Source: Calvatia gigantea | Taxonomy: Eukaryota; Basidiomycota; Agaricomycetes; Agaricales; Lycoperdaceae | Reading direction: 5' to 3' | Length of the DNA stretch: 64,000 bases | Assembly (NCBI GenBank): GCA_025093985.1 | Contig: JACAAK010000013.1 | Location: 372,001 to 436,000, forward strand | Shown: in pieces, positions 11,401 to 23,950 of the stretch | How positions within the stretch are numbered: position 1 is the stretch's first letter | Layout of the letters: each line of letters opens with the position of its first letter | The notes under the pieces: generated by a model | Told to the model about the DNA's origin: nothing | The model's input: the letters and a program-made list of their open reading frames with translations, nothing else | The model's database searches: none | Position numbers and translations under genes: made by a program

Positions 11401-13290
11401 TTATACACTGTACCCAACGATATTCTTTACATCAGCCGTCTGGCTACCATTCGCAGAATCCTGGCTGAGAGATCGCGGCGTCTCAGTGCGCAGCCAAAAA
11501 TCCAGATGGATTAATAATATGCTTTTGAACGGTCAATCTACTTGTGGGAGATATACAGCACCATTCCCAGCGAAGAACCCAAGTCGACAAAATGGCGAAC
11601 GCCGAGATCTTCATACTCCTGACCCTCCCTCGGCCAAATCACCCCTCCTACCTGGGTGCCCTTACTTTTGCGCTCGCGTATTCCTCCTACTTGCATGGGG
11701 CACGTCCTCTCAATCCGTCACCCGGCCCTACGTAATCCCTCGATCCGACTTTCACGATCCAAACCTCTCCCCGATCGGGACTCCAAGGCCAGACCCCCCT
11801 GTGAACATTGTAGTGGCACGCCGGGACAGGCGCGGATGCCGTATACGTGGTGATAGGTCGGCGGTCGAAGTATTTAAACTCAACAGTTGCGCGTTTTCTT
11901 GCTTCGACACAGGAAAAATCGGTTCTTCGGTCCAGGCTTTCGGGTTAAGAAGCCTTGTGCTTTTAGATTTTGTGGCACGACTGGATTGGAAAATTATATC
12001 AGACCCACTATCTCCATTGCACCTCAAGAAGCCTGAGTCCGACGAGGCTTTTGTAACTGGTTATTAGTAGAACATGAGAGTTTAGGTACATGTAACATCG
12101 TTCCTTCGATGTTCAAGTGCAAGGTGCGTTGCAGAAGGAAGCAATAGCTCTCCTGATTCCGGAGGGGGGGTCGAGAGCTTTGCCAACATTGTGGGCATGC
12201 GACCCGTTGGGTAAGGAGCGGATGGAGATTACCGCGCCGGTCGGGTCGGTAGTGTGCTAGTGGTGGATTTTGTGTGTAGTCCTAAGTGTCGAAGGAGGAT
12301 ATCTAAATTGTGGTCACAGGATTACGTGTATGCCGGGGAGGGGAAATAAAACGATCATATGTCCTTTGTAGAAACCAGGATGGAACCAACGAGCAGCGCG
12401 GAAACATCGACTAAACTAAGAAATAGCAATCGAACGAGATTGAGGATTCCGCGGCTCACCAGTTACTTTGTTGTTACCACCAACCAGAGTCTGGGCCAGA
12501 GCAATTCATGCAACGTGCTCTTATCACCCTCTCGCTCTCCTCCATCTCGTGCTCAATGCCTTACAACCTTGTGATCCCAGATTCCGCCCGTGCTGATCGT
12601 GAGTTAATGACGTATATTCTGTAGGCCCGTGCAACGATAACGTTGGCAGGATCAAGGGTCCTAGCTTGGACTAAACCTTGAGCTTGAGTGAGGTCTAGAC
12701 TTAAGGCCAGAGTAGGATTTGACATTGGATGTATCCTGGGATTCGAAAATGGTTTCGAGCGATGTGACCCTGCGTGCGATCCCGAGGCCAACATTTTCCA
12801 GTACACAACCAGGTGTAACCCCCCAATTTGAGCCTTCCTGATTGTGACGGTAGACAATAGAATGAACATACGGGAGAGGATATAGGATTGAAAGAAGCTA
12901 GGTATCCTTTTGGTCCTTGGCACATGATTCGACTTTATCGGAACCAGAGGGGAGATCAACCGTGGGCCCGGTGATCATCATTCATGACGAAGTTCACGAC
13001 CGTAAGCCAGAAAAGAGCGATGTATGGGTTAGAGGAGATGAAGTACAGGAGGAATATTGATTACACTCACAATAAAGGATTGAACGAAATACGAAGGCAA
13101 GAATTACTTTTCGCGAAGACGAGGATATGGGGTTCTGAATAGCAATTGCGACTTGGATGGCCACACGGAATCACGCCCATTGCCATACTAAGCGGGTATC
13201 CATCGAGGGTAATAGTAGGGCGGTGAATGGTGGTGGCCGGGGTACTACGATCCTTCACAACGCTTGCGGGTAGCTTCAATGAATGGCGTC
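11401..13290 (-). repeat. Family A gene-like repeat copy with extended 3' part
   Basis: The 5' portion (13290 to about 12080) follows the usual family A order. The 3' portion (11480-12067) is closely matched at 24020-24430 and 35590-36070. An antisense frame open from 11228 to 12067 (279 codons) crosses it, but neither strand stays open in the sister copies, so no gene is called. Confidence 0.45.
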
Positions 13291-13569
13291 AGTGTGTGTT
13301 AACCTGGTACTTCGGTAGCACTGGGTTCACTGGTATCACCGCAGAACTCAGTCTATGTGCATGAACCCTTCTCCGGTAAACTGACCCATACCATGTCCAT
13401 CCAGAAGCAGGGCGTTGGCAACACCTACGATGCACTAGAGAGTCTCCTGCTTGACATCAGGACGATAACTCTATGACGCCCAGAAATTCAAGTTCCGCCC
13501 CGCACTACCGCAACCATGGGCATTGGGCACCTTCCTCATCATCATTTTAACGTGACACCGAAGACCTGG

Positions 13570-13734
13570 AACACCGCCCTTGCCTCATGGAGGGCGTATG
13601 CTCAGCGCTCATTCTCTATTGCACACAGCAACACACATTGCCCGTACTTCGTTTCTTCCCCTCCCAACACCATCTGTTCCTACATTGAACGACGCCCTTC
13701 GGCGATCCCGTCTTGCGATTGCTAAGTCTTTTCA
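13570..13734 (+). promoter_or_regulatory. Conserved 5' flank of NACHT copy 2
   Basis: Co-duplicated flank with the GAGGGCGTATGCTCAG block, the CACAGCAACACACATTGC run and TTTTCAATG at the start. The nearest relative by eye is the flank of copy 4 (37520-37674). Confidence 0.4.
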
Positions 13735-16248
13735 ATGTCGATTTTCCCTAACGCCCAGGGGGTCGAGGTCAATGGTAGCCAATTTACGGCAACGACCACT
13801 ACCATCACCAACAACAATACCTACCTCAGTGGCCCAACTGGTACGCTTGGTCAACATGGGCGAGCCGACAAACTAATCTCAGACTAGGCATTGATATCCT
13901 GCGCGAAGCATCCGCTCCTGAAGCCGCCCATGATTCCTCCGCTCGTTCATACTCCCCTCGGTGTTTCCCTGGAACACGTGAACAATATATTGAAGACATT
14001 GTACACCGGGCTATCCCTTCCCTCGGGGACACGCCTCTCCCGATATACTGGATGAGAGGCCCAGCTGGAGTCGGCAAATCTGCCATCGCCCAGACGTGCG
14101 CTGAGAGACTCCAGGAAATGGGAGCCCTCGGCGCCGCTTTTTTCTTCTCGGTCGGTGGACAACGCATGCCGGAGAAGTTCTTCCCTTCCATAGCGTATCA
14201 GCTCTCCACTGTTCATCCCGCCTACTATGACCTCATTGATCGAAAGCTCCGCCGTGACAAGACCCTCGTTGACAAGGCAATGCGGTTCCAATTCCAGTAT
14301 TTGATTGATGAACCACTGCGGGAACTGGAGGAAGATGGAAGGGGGATTAGGAAGGGGGTCCAGGTATTTATTGATGGGCTAGACGAGTGTGAGGGGGTAG
14401 ACGCCCAATGCGAGATTATCCGAATCGTTACTGCGGCAGTGACCAATGGTATCATTCCCCTGCGCTGGGCTTTCTTCAGCCGCCCAGAGTCTCACATTGA
14501 GGCCATGTTCTCCGGAGCTGGCGTAGCCCCCCACTGCTACAAGACTGTACTCCCAATTTCGAGAGACGCCGATGGAGAAATCGAGCTATATCTCAGAAAT
14601 GCTTTTGACAATATCCTCCAACGCCGCAACACTTCAACACAGAATCCGTGGCCCTCCGCTGAAGATATGGAGATAGTTGTTCGTGGTGCGCGTGGGTTGT
14701 TCATCTACGCAACAACGGTCGTTCGATTCGTCAGCCGTCCGGATTCCCTCAGCCCTCAGAAGCGTTTACTTGCGATAATTGACGTGATTTTGGATCGTCG
14801 CTCTCGTGCTGGCACCAGCAACGATGCACCGTTTGCTGAGCTGGATGCATTCTACATGTTGATTTTGCAACGCATCCCTACGGAAATCTTCCCATCTGTC
14901 CATCTACTACTTGCTTTGATATGTCGACTTGGAGTTTCGAGCGCAATACGGGCTGCCAACCTCCTGAAGCTGTCTAAAGATGAATTTGAAAATGTCTGTA
15001 ACCACGTCACTGCTGTTATCCGCTTTGAGGACCTAGGCAAAGACCTCGAGCTCGACCCCAACATCGACGCGAGTTGCACTTACACATGGATCAGTCACGA
15101 TGTTCTCCCACTTGGTCGGCAAGTTTGCGATCACCTCGGAGGGCAAGTCAGCTTCCATCACAAGTCCTTCTCCGACTTCCTCCTTGACCCAGCACGCTCG
15201 GGCAACTGCTGTGTCAAGACCTCAGAAGCGCTAGCAAACCACTTTGCCAAAATCCATCTCGACTATGATCGAAGCTTTTGTTGGCGTGGCTCAGGTGGAT
15301 TTGCTACAACACGTCTCCCTTACCCACGCTCCTGACTCTTTATGTCCCTAGGATTGGCTCTTGCACCTGGTGTACCTGATTCGGCGGCCTCTCTTTCCTA
15401 TCCGTACACAAGTGAATTGGTCAACTCAATCCTAAAAGCCTGTGTCTATATTCTGGTTGGTAATGAAGACCCAGACAGTTTTCCTGCACCTCTAGCAGCT
15501 GGAGGATCAGATGTTGACCGCGATTTTCGCAAGTACCTGCACATCTACACAAATTTGACTTCCGCAGTTCTCCGTATCATCGCCTAATCTGGGGTTGTAA
15601 ATCTCAGAGAAAGGAGTTTCCGGGGATTTTCATTGATTATATTTCACACAATAAATTTTCCAAATTTAATGTGGTCGGATTCAAATCGGTAAGCATTTTC
15701 ACTTTGACATATGGACACCCTGATTTCGATCAGACATTTTGAAGATGATCAAACAGCAGGAGCAAGCAAATGTGATCCAACGATACCACCCCACCTTGAC
15801 TTCTTGGATCAAGTCTCTCTTTCGCAACAAATGCCGGGAAGGTGTTGAGTCGGTCTTGTATCGCATGGGACAGGGCGAGAAGTCGATCTTTTGGTATTGG
15901 GAAATCAACCACGAGTTGCAATATTATCGGTCGTTCCATGCAATTGATTTGGCAGAGGCACAGAAGAGATTTCGAAAGGAGGATTTTGATTTATGGGATG
16001 AGGATGGGAATGAGGATGAGGATGGGGATGGGGATGAGGATGGGGATGGGGATGAGGACGGAAACGAGGATGGGGATGAGGACGGAAACGAGGAAGGGGA
16101 CAAGAACGAGAACAGGAACGAGGAAGGGGACAAGAACGAGAATAGGAACAAGGAAGGGGACAAGAACGAGAACAGGAATGAGGAAGGGGACAAGAACGAG
16201 AATAGGAACGAGGAAGGGAGCATGACTCGGAACGAGGGCGGATCCTAA
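13735..16248 (+). pseudogene. NACHT-domain NTPase copy 2, frameshifted in exon 3
   Basis: Exons by homology: 13735-13840, 13888-15294, 15352-15688, 15745-16248. The NACHT exon is fully open with Walker A GPAGVGKS, VFIDGLDEC, FFSRPE and FHHKSFSDFLLDP. Exon 3 is 337 bases instead of the 338 found in copies 1, 3 and 4: a T is missing in the run at 15554-15556 (copy 4 has TTTT). This leads to TAA at 15585-15587 and a predicted 582-residue product without the exon-4 module. Exon 4 itself remains open for its full length and carries the longest acidic repeat tail of the set. Splice sites are intact, so the lesion is either recent, a sequencing error in a homopolymer, or a tolerated truncation. Confidence 0.75.
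15990..16220 (+). repeat. Acidic-tail minisatellites in exon 4 of NACHT copy 2
   Basis: Two adjoining arrays. From about 15990 to 16090 there are GAGGATGGGGATG-type units encoding Glu-Asp-Gly-Asp. From 16091 to about 16220 there are four full 30-bp units (AGGAAGGGGACAAGAACGAG...) encoding EEGDKNENRN, and part of a fifth. The array is in frame, so unit gain or loss changes tail length without frameshift. Copies 1 and 4 have only one or two such units. Confidence 0.85.
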
Positions 16249-16700
16249 TAAGTGGCAATGGGTGGGCGGGGGGGTATAAAATGAGCACCGCTATGGATGT
16301 TTCTGTTGTTGGACTCAATGCTATGATATATGTTTACAGTGTTGCAAGCTATGGAGTCGTTATCATCTCATTTTGCCAACTACCGCAAGAATGCGGAGTG
16401 GGGGAGAGGTAGGAGGGGTGCCCTGAAGGAAGTGCTCAATCTTATCCGTTCAGCGCCTCTACCATCGGGCGATGTGGTTGTAGTAGTACACAATTTTCTT
16501 GAGATTTAGATATTAAGTGAGACGAAAAGGTCGGATACTGGGCGTCGATATTGGGCGTTGAATCCTCAAACAGGTGTGGACTCATACTACAGATAACTTG
16601 AAAGTTAAGACAAATTCTCAAAGCCTATCCACGGGGACTTAACAATAAGGTCAATTTTCTATGGTACTGGGTTATCGAAACGGCAAACAGTATACTCAAT
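16249..16700 (+). other. 3' flank of NACHT copy 2 (type I module)
   Basis: No gene seen. Contains GGGGGTATAAAATGAGCAC at about 16271 and then several hundred bases nearly identical by eye to 40100-40560 after copy 4, apart from a short deletion in the latter. This points to a recent segmental duplication that included the genes. Confidence 0.55.
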
Positions 16701-18234
16701 CAGCCTAACGTGGTTTCCCAAGGTCTTTCACTTGGCGACCACGTGAATTTGGCAAACGGTTATCAGCGACGTAACATAACCAAGGGCACACCGACAATCC
16801 AAATGCATGCCCTCCATAGGTCCAGAACATGCAGCTACCGCAGTCTAAGCCATGGAACCCTCATATCACATATGTCACTGAGTGATCAAGGACAGACTGG
16901 ATGGTACGATCGTAAGCACTCCGTGAAAACCAACGAGCGGAGTGGATTCGAAAAGGGTGAGGTTTGAACCAAAGGCTTGCAGAGCATACTCGGCATTTGG
17001 CATGGGTGGGGCGGGAGGGTTCGTATGCCGATCGGAAGAAAAAGGGGTATGGAGCCGGATGCATAGGGATCTAATAGACAGGCGAGTAATGAGTAGATCA
17101 GCGGTGGAACGTTGAATGTGTTGAAACATTGAAGTGACGTTTACGTTGGGGGTCGTATAATTAATGGGGCATGTGTAACGTCATTCCGTAGATCGTGCGA
17201 GGGAGTAGCGGCATTTTTTGATGGTGCTGGAAGAGGTGTCGCTGAGCTTGTCGATGTCGTGGATGTAGGAAGCGTTAGGGGAGGAGTGGATAGGTGTGGT
17301 TGTGCGCTCGGGTTGGATGGTCTGGTGGAAGTAGGTCTTGAGTGGAGTTTCAGCGTCGGTATCGAGAGCGAGGGTCCAAAGTATAGGTGACAACGTGATT
17401 ATGAAGAAAAGCAATAGGATCCATCCTGTATCATCGCTGGAGCCCGAAACTGAGGAGCATACCAAGAGTGTTTGAGGGAAACCAAAGAGAGATGAGGAAG
17501 TGTGCATGGCAATTGGAAACGCCAACAAAACCCTGGTTCTGAAGGAATCGCCAGAAACCTCGCTGATACCGTCGGTTGATGTCCGGATTGCAGTATTAGG
17601 CAGGGCGTTTGCGATGTGTTCTGTCATGGTTACAGGTACAGAAGCGACGAGGACAGACATTAACAAATACGACCCATCCTATCCTATCACCCTTTTTAAT
17701 CATCTCCTGCATACCGCCATACAACCACTGTGATCCGCCATGCTCTTTGTGCTGACAATGGGTCAAAGGAGCGCGTTCTGTAGGTCCATGGCGACAACGT
17801 TGGATCTAGGCCAAGTTGGAAGCAGGGCCTGACTTTGGGGGTATCTCGTGATTTACTGTGGTTCTAAGGAATGCGAATTCGTGCGCAACCCGTGAACTCT
17901 GGGTGCGTCTGGTAAATCTAGCCCATCAAATTGCGATGGTAGCAGGTAGAGCGGAACCAGGGGAGGTAATGGACTGAGGAGAAACGTTTCTAATTGGTGC
18001 TTAGCGTATGATTCGGCCTAATCATCAGAGCCAGAGGTGGATGGGGAGGATTGAAACTGGTAATCCAGGCGAATAACAAGCTGACGACCATCAGGCGGAG
18101 TAAGGACAAATATGTGGAATCGAGTAGATGGTCTAGAGGAGGGATTTCGTGGCACCAGCGATAAAGGGGATTTATGGGGGGCACACGTAAGACTGCGACA
18201 ATTGTGAGCGCTGTGAGCACTTGCGGCGGCCAAC
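16701..18234 (-). repeat. Family A gene-like repeat, one of the best preserved
   Basis: The 161-codon minus-strand open stretch 17666-17181 keeps the middle and 3' segments in one frame: VLVASVPVTMTEHIANAL, ILWTLALDTDAETPLKTYF, HSSPNASYIHDIDKLSD. The downstream part (17129-16861) ends in ESTPLVGFHGVLTIVPSS. It is colinear with 40561-41960. The 5' exon region is decayed. Confidence 0.5.
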
Positions 18235-18355
18235 GACGGGATCCCGAGTGAGAAAGTGAATGAGAGGTTGTGAGTTATGGCAGTACATTGGGAAGGGGAA
18301 AGGGGGGGGGGAAAAGAGAAGATGGCGAGGGTATGAGTTGTTGAGATTGGGTTGG
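18235..18355 (+). repeat. Short family B fragment
   Basis: About 120 bases match the stretch after the Ala/Thr-rich part of family B (GAGAGGTTGTGAGTTATGGC, then a G-rich run and AGATGGCGAGGGT). It is wedged between two family A copies, indicating recombination between repeats. Confidence 0.45.
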
Positions 18356-19790
18356 AGTATAACGTACACATCGAGGATCATCTAATTAACGGAAGGTGTG
18401 TGTTCCATGTGCCCTTGAGCAGCCAATCTACGATCTCCACATTATCATATCATACACACCGTGCCAGTTGCATCCCAAAAGATCCGGATTGACGTTGCTT
18501 TTGCAACACGCAATCCGCTTGTTGGTAGAACTCGGGAGGTTGGGCGCATACGTCGCTCGTTAGGTGTTCGAATGCGTTGTGTGAGGGAGTGACGATGTTC
18601 CTGATGATGTCGGAAGTGGTGTTGCGAATCGTATCGGCGTCGTGGATGTGGGAAGCACTGGGGATGGAGTGGGTGGACGTGACGGCGTGCTCGGGTTGAT
18701 CAGACTGTAGGGAGTAGATCTTGTGTAGGGTATTGACGTCGGAGGGGAACGTCCAAGTCCAAGGCGTGGCCTGCAACGTTGAACACGACGAAGCATCTGT
18801 CCTATATCTTTGTGGGAGCTTGTGGTTAAGTGGCACCAACAGCGGGAGCAGGGGGGTAGGAGGTGTGGAGGTGCAAGCTATAACAAGGGTTAAGTCGGAC
18901 AAATAGGACCAAGGAGCTTTTCAGGTTCACTAACAGCCTCGGTATTGCCATCAGCCAAGGTCCGGCGTCAAGCAAAATGCCCCCGATGTGTGTTGCCATA
19001 ATTGTTAGCACAGGAACGACGAAGACGAGCTGTAACAACTACGGACTGTGTCGTCCCATTGCACCCTCCCTCTCTCCATTATCACCACTTCTCCACCGCC
19101 GTACGGCCCCTCCGCACCGCCACTACTCCGTATCCCGATGCCAGAAGAGCACGTTCTGCAGGTCCACACTGACGATAGCAGGACCTGGAGCCAAAACTGG
19201 AGTTAGGGTTATGATTAGGGCGAAATTCGGTTCTAAGTCAGGAGTAGAACTCGATGTTAGGCATTTGTTTGAATTCCAACATGATTTTGAGAGATGTGAA
19301 TCTGCATTGGACTTATAAGCTGACATTCCACTGAGCCTTTTCTACTGCGACGGTGACCAATAGGACGAAAACCCAGGGGCGGGTGTGGGTTTGGGGAACA
19401 GTGTCTTTTTGGTTCTGAGCGTATGATTCAGCTTCACCTCAGAGTTGAAGGCAGTGCGGTTGAACGTGAGGGTCCAGGTAAACATGGTGGAATTGACGAC
19501 GTTAGTGTAAGATAGAACAATGACCTACTGAGGGAATTGTAGCGGTGCAGGTACCACTAATAGAGAGTTAACGAAGGACACGTAACGACTGGCTTAACGA
19601 GGACATTGACGGGGAAGACACGGACGCTAATTATTATCCAGTGATTACGACGACACAGAAACCGGCCCAGTGCCATATCAAACGGGAGTCCATGAAAGAT
19701 AAGATGAGCAATGATTAATATTTAATGATGGAACGTGGTGAGCGAGGTTGAAGTGTTTGCACATGTTTGAACTTGGAACGTTGAACGACT
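18356..19790 (-). repeat. Family A gene-like repeat copy
   Basis: Open stretch 18902-18450 (150 codons) carries ASHIHDADTIRNTTSDIIRN, HNAFEHLTSDV and QPPEFYQQADCVLQKQ. This shows that the family A C-terminal segment was under coding constraint in the past. The 5' exons (19330-19740) are decayed. Confidence 0.5.
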
Positions 19791-22700
19791 TGAAGCTTCA
19801 AACCGTTCTGCACTCTCAGAGAGAGCACTGTCAGCTGGGTACGTCCATGAATATTCGAACACTGGCCTAGTCAACTGATTCACATCGTGTCCACCTAGAA
19901 ATAAGGCGTTGACTGCCCTGGAGGTCCTCCGGCGAGACTCCAACTCCCATCCCCGTTTCCACCCATTAACACGACGTGAGCCACACTCACCCCGGCCGTC
20001 CTGGAGGATAACTGTGATGTGGAAGCATTTCACAAGCGTGGTTCAAAAGCGGTAGTTTCGGATTACAACGACAGTGTGCCATTGCAGTCTGATATGCCCT
20101 AACTGCCGGCTCAAATACTCATTATGTCTGACAGACGGTCACCCAACAACAACAGACTACAACCTCGTGCGTGAGTCGTAAAGCCCTACCCTGTCTCCTT
20201 AGCTCCCGATGAATTGAGGATGAAAATCCAATTTATGATGGGCGGCAGCACGATCCGATACCCTGCCTGCCAATGACGCCCCTCCACTCATTTGGTCCCA
20301 TGTCCTCTGAGCACAAAGCCCGCTCCTTCTTCATCGTCGTACCATTCACCACTCTCACTACTATCATTACCATTGTCGATACCTTAACCGCCAAAATCGG
20401 AACAATGGAAGAAATAATTTGATGCTCCATGGAAATCCACGAAATTGCACACGCATCGATAATCCAAAGCGCTCCCGAACGCGACACCGAAGCGATGGAA
20501 AGGACTTGACATGCACGCGCAAAAATTTCGCGAATGAAGAAACGGAAGAGGGCGGCATTGCTGCCACTGCTGCAGCAGGAGGCCCTATTCCCGTGCCTCA
20601 GGCGATTGGTCCTTTAAGTACTGGCGCATTTAATCTCTCGCCGTAAAAGGCTCAACTACTGTGGCAGCTGACGACGAGATTCTTTGTGGGGGGGGGGGAG
20701 GTGGACGAGAGATTCTAGGTTATAACGGCTCCCGGGAGAAGAGAAAGCCAAAAAAGAGAAGGTGACGAGGGTGGGAGATAGTGAGATTGGGGAGGAGAGT
20801 GTGCGGGAATGCTTGCGGTGGGCAAGTCGGAAGATTGGGGGGCAAGTCGGGTTTTAAGGTGTGCTTGACTCTCAGGTAGTTTAATTCGTTATTTCGCTGA
20901 CTCGTTTGTGAAGGGATGTTGTGAGTTACACTGGATGTGCTGTAAGTTTTATGACGGAATATTTTTCAAATGCAGGTTGAACTACCAAGCTTCAAGTTCT
21001 CGATGACTACAACACCTGGGGTAAGCCGCCTTGGCTTGGTTTATCACTGCTATCGCTAACGACTCCTTCAGGAGATTATTCCATATATTATCCGAAAGTA
21101 GCAATGCAAAGGTTCACGATTTGTAGAAATGTATTCGTGATCAATAGTACTTGACAGGATAGAACGAACTAGAGGAGGCTGGTATTATCAGGAATTGGTG
21201 AGTGTCTATGTGCTTGCATGCTATCCTGTGCTCAACTATTCTAGACGGCCAGAGAAATACAGGAAGACGAGACCCCACCCGAGGAAGAGGACAAGGACAT
21301 GATATGCGCGCCAGCTGTGTACATATCCCCTGTACCCGCCATTTGGGCTATGCTGATTACTTTCCCAGCAACGAGTTTGCAGAACAGTTCAGAGAAGGTA
21401 CCCTCTGATAACTCGTTTGCGGTGGAATTCGATGCGTCACTCCAACGCGCCTAAGAATGCTGCTCAAGGCCCAGGAAACCGGTGCAAACTAGCGATCGCA
21501 AATACCAGCGACCTCCACTATACCCGCATCCACCATCTTAAATTCGAAGGAGTCACCGAGGTCCTGTCCTCATCAACGCCACCGTTGAGAACTGACCGTT
21601 CGTCGTTCCCTCTCAAGCTATTCAGGGTGCGCCATTAGATCCGTTAATCTTCTTAGATCAATTCGAGGGTGTTGATTTCGGTCGTAGTTGTTGTAGGTTG
21701 GGGTTCAACAAGAGTCGGTTCATCGACATCCGAATCAATGATAGGTCCGCACCCGAAGACGAAGTCAGTCCACATCAGTATTATCTATTTGAAAAGAATG
21801 GTCTATGTCTGATCGGAGGGGTTTCTAGTTTCGCCGTGTGCCCCATATGTTCACTGCGCTTCTTTGATCTACCCACCCTTCCCCCCCTTGTTTGTGAATC
21901 AACAATCTTTTATGGACAATCTAACATTCATGGTGCGTGTTGTTGCTTGATGTGAGTAACTGTCACGTTCATTCCACCACTGCAGCAAAGCCAGACACAG
22001 CGGCCTCTATACAACCATGAGAGGGCTAATCGACAATAATTTAGTATAGTTGGGCTTAACCGCACAAATACCTCCTGTGATTAGACAAAGTTCGCGCCTT
22101 AAGCCACGCACCTTGTGTTTGTGCCATTGCCTTGCTCAAATTCCACCTCCGCAGGTTAATCTCCTTAACCAAACCTGCCTCCGTTAAGCTGTGCCAACTC
22201 ACCCCGGAGTGGGCGTCCAGTCGATTAATTTTCGTACTTCATACTCAATTATCCCTACGCTTTTCCGTTCCCAAACGCTCCAGGTTCGTAATCCTATGTC
22301 CGCTGAACCACGCCACGGCGCCGGCCTCCAAACGTGGGTTGGCCCTCTGCACTTTTGTCAGCTATGACATCGATGTCGACGAGACGTTGGAATTGTGTCT
22401 TTTTTTGGGTGTTCTATGTACCATAATCTTCGAAGCCAACTGCAAACCTCTTCCACTATACCCACCTTTATCGTCTCTTGCGTAGCTCACGTTGAACGAG
22501 TTGGACGGTGGCCAGGCTGGATCTGAAGTCGCATTATACGAAGAAGTTTGCGACGCTGCCGCTACATCATCACTAACATCACCAAACCTTATGATTGCAT
22601 CGCTGCGAGGACCTCCATCACATGGTTCAACGCTATCTAGTCCCAATATCAGAGGACCACCTAGAACACCACCAGGACCAGAATTCACGATGTCTCCCTT

Positions 22701-22960
22701 ACTTGGTCCTTCAGTATCACAATCACCTCCCCTAGCGGCAGGTACATCAGCATTTGGACTGCCAGCACTCCACGCGATTACAGCATCTGGCACCTCCTTG
22801 ACCTCAACTTCGGTTTTGGTCTCACCGTCACAGCCTGGACAACAACCATCACAACCGATCGACTTGGCATCTTTCCCACTTGTATTACCAGATGCTGTAC
22901 GAACCAAACTCCGTGCAAACGAAAACGGCTCTGTTGGGACAGATTACCAAGGGTAGAGGT
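19791..22960 (+). repeat. Family B repeat copy split by an insertion
   Basis: B segments are seen at 20280-20640 (an Ala/Thr-rich EETEEGGIAATAAAGGP stretch), 20760-21460, and again from about 22450 to 22960, where a 154-codon frame (22492-22956) keeps the Pro/Ser-rich C-terminal part (SSPNIRGPPRTPPGPE). In between (about 21535-22440) lies sequence absent from other B copies; CTCCACTATACCC occurs on both sides of it, which suggests a target-site or junction duplication. Confidence 0.45.
22080..22460 (-). repeat. First copy of an unidentified duplicated segment
   Basis: Matches 23030-23390 with the same order of landmarks (GGTTAATCTCCTTAACCAAACC, CCAGTCGATTAAT, AGGTTCGTAA, CCTCCGAAGCCAACTGCAA-like end). 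On the minus strand the second copy reads as protein-like; this one is more broken. It is part of the insertion into family B. Confidence 0.45.
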
Positions 22961-23110
22961 GTAAGCGTGGTGTGAAGGACAGTCGAAGAGTGCTGGTGCT
23001 GGTGTTTCTGGGACTCCGTAGTACAGTGGCCAGCGCTCTGCAAAGTCAACTGACTTGGTGCCGTTAATCTCCTCAGCCAACCCTGCCTCCTTTAGGGCGC
23101 GCCAGTACAC
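22778..23110 (-). CDS. Unidentified open frame, probable gene fragment
   Basis: A 110-codon minus-strand frame. Its first 60 residues look like real protein (WRALKEAGLAEEINGTKSV, then FAERWPLYYGVPETPAP), and the upstream sequence to 23390 continues in a related frame (ARLSGYGTYEPEALKTRKHR, FGMNGGG) with stops in between. The second half overlaps family B on the other strand and is probably not coding. It may be a transposon-derived or captured gene fragment; I do not recognise the family. Confidence 0.3.
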   Translation of the reverse strand: MYWRALKEAGLAEEINGTKSVDFAERWPLYYGVPETPAPALFDCPSHHAYTSTLGNLSQQSRFRLHGVWFVQHLVIQVGKMPSRSVVMVVVQAVTVRPKPKLRSRRCQML

Positions 23111-23390
23111 CCCCTCCGTTCATCCCGAAATGAGAGTCACGTCCAGTCAATCCACGCTTGTTTTCGTACATCTTCACAGCCAAATTTCCCTGTGCTTTCT
23201 AGTCTTTAGCGCTTCAGGTTCGTAAGTCCCATATCCGCTGAGACGCGCCATGGCATCGGTCTCGACATGCGGATTGGCCTTCTGCATCTTTGTCAATTGT
23301 GACGTAGACCCCAGAAGAGACATTGGAACTGCGTTCTTTTTCGGATATCCTTCGTACTGTAATCCTCGGAGCCAACTGCAATCAGTCGCT
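23030..23390 (-). repeat. Second copy of the duplicated segment
   Basis: About 360 bases corresponding to 22080-22460, roughly 950 bases further on in the same orientation. Better preserved at the protein level than the first copy. Confidence 0.45.
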
Positions 23391-23950
23391 TAACGTATAT
23401 CGGGAACGTCTTATTACATGTTTAAAAATCCGGGGGAGAACTTGCAAGGATGCACTGAAGAAAGGGGCCTGTTCAATATTGTCCGTCTGACCTCCTAATA
23501 AGTCGTTTGCAATACAACCTCTATGGTGAACGGACGATTCCCTCTGAACACGAGAAGTTCATGGACTTGAGGGCGCGATATCTGTACGCTCCAAGATTTA
23601 AAAATATAATATAATTTCCATGGCATGTCAATATCTCTGCTATGTTCTATCAACTTAGTGGCTGAGAAGAATTACTTCATCCTTCAGGCCATCACAGGTA
23701 CTGTCTCCCTCGCCACCCTTATCCGATAAGTCGAGGTGCAGCGCCTCTCTAGATATGGTATAGGACAAAGAAATCAGGTCAACCAATTTACGAATCAGAA
23801 CCAGGAGGGGTATGGAAAGGAAGAAAACGCTAACCTACCATGGCTGAAGCTGAACATCTCGCATACCGCCAGGAGGACTTTCTTCATGGAATGCTTTCCC
23901 CGAGGTTCAACTTCTGCATCCGAACCCTCCTCCTCGCGAGTATTGTAGTG
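23391..23950. other. No recognisable gene
   Basis: Contains GCGCCCTCAAGTCC-type unique sequence and a 70-codon frame (23736-23948) with no recognisable features. Nothing further can be supported. Confidence 0.4.

Noticed and set aside
11228..12067. 279-codon plus-strand frame
   Set aside because: It spans the end of a family B copy and the antisense of family A; sister copies at 24 kb and 35.6 kb do not keep it open.
15905..16318. Minus-strand Ser/Pro/His-rich frames over the acidic tails (also 5250-5674, 54782-55011)
   Set aside because: They are reverse or alternate-frame readings of simple acidic repeats and have no independent support.
20680..20705. Poly-G runs (also near 18300, 24748, 32495) as possible regulatory or telomeric signals
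   Set aside because: They occur within the same G-rich segments of families A and B and are simple slippage variants.
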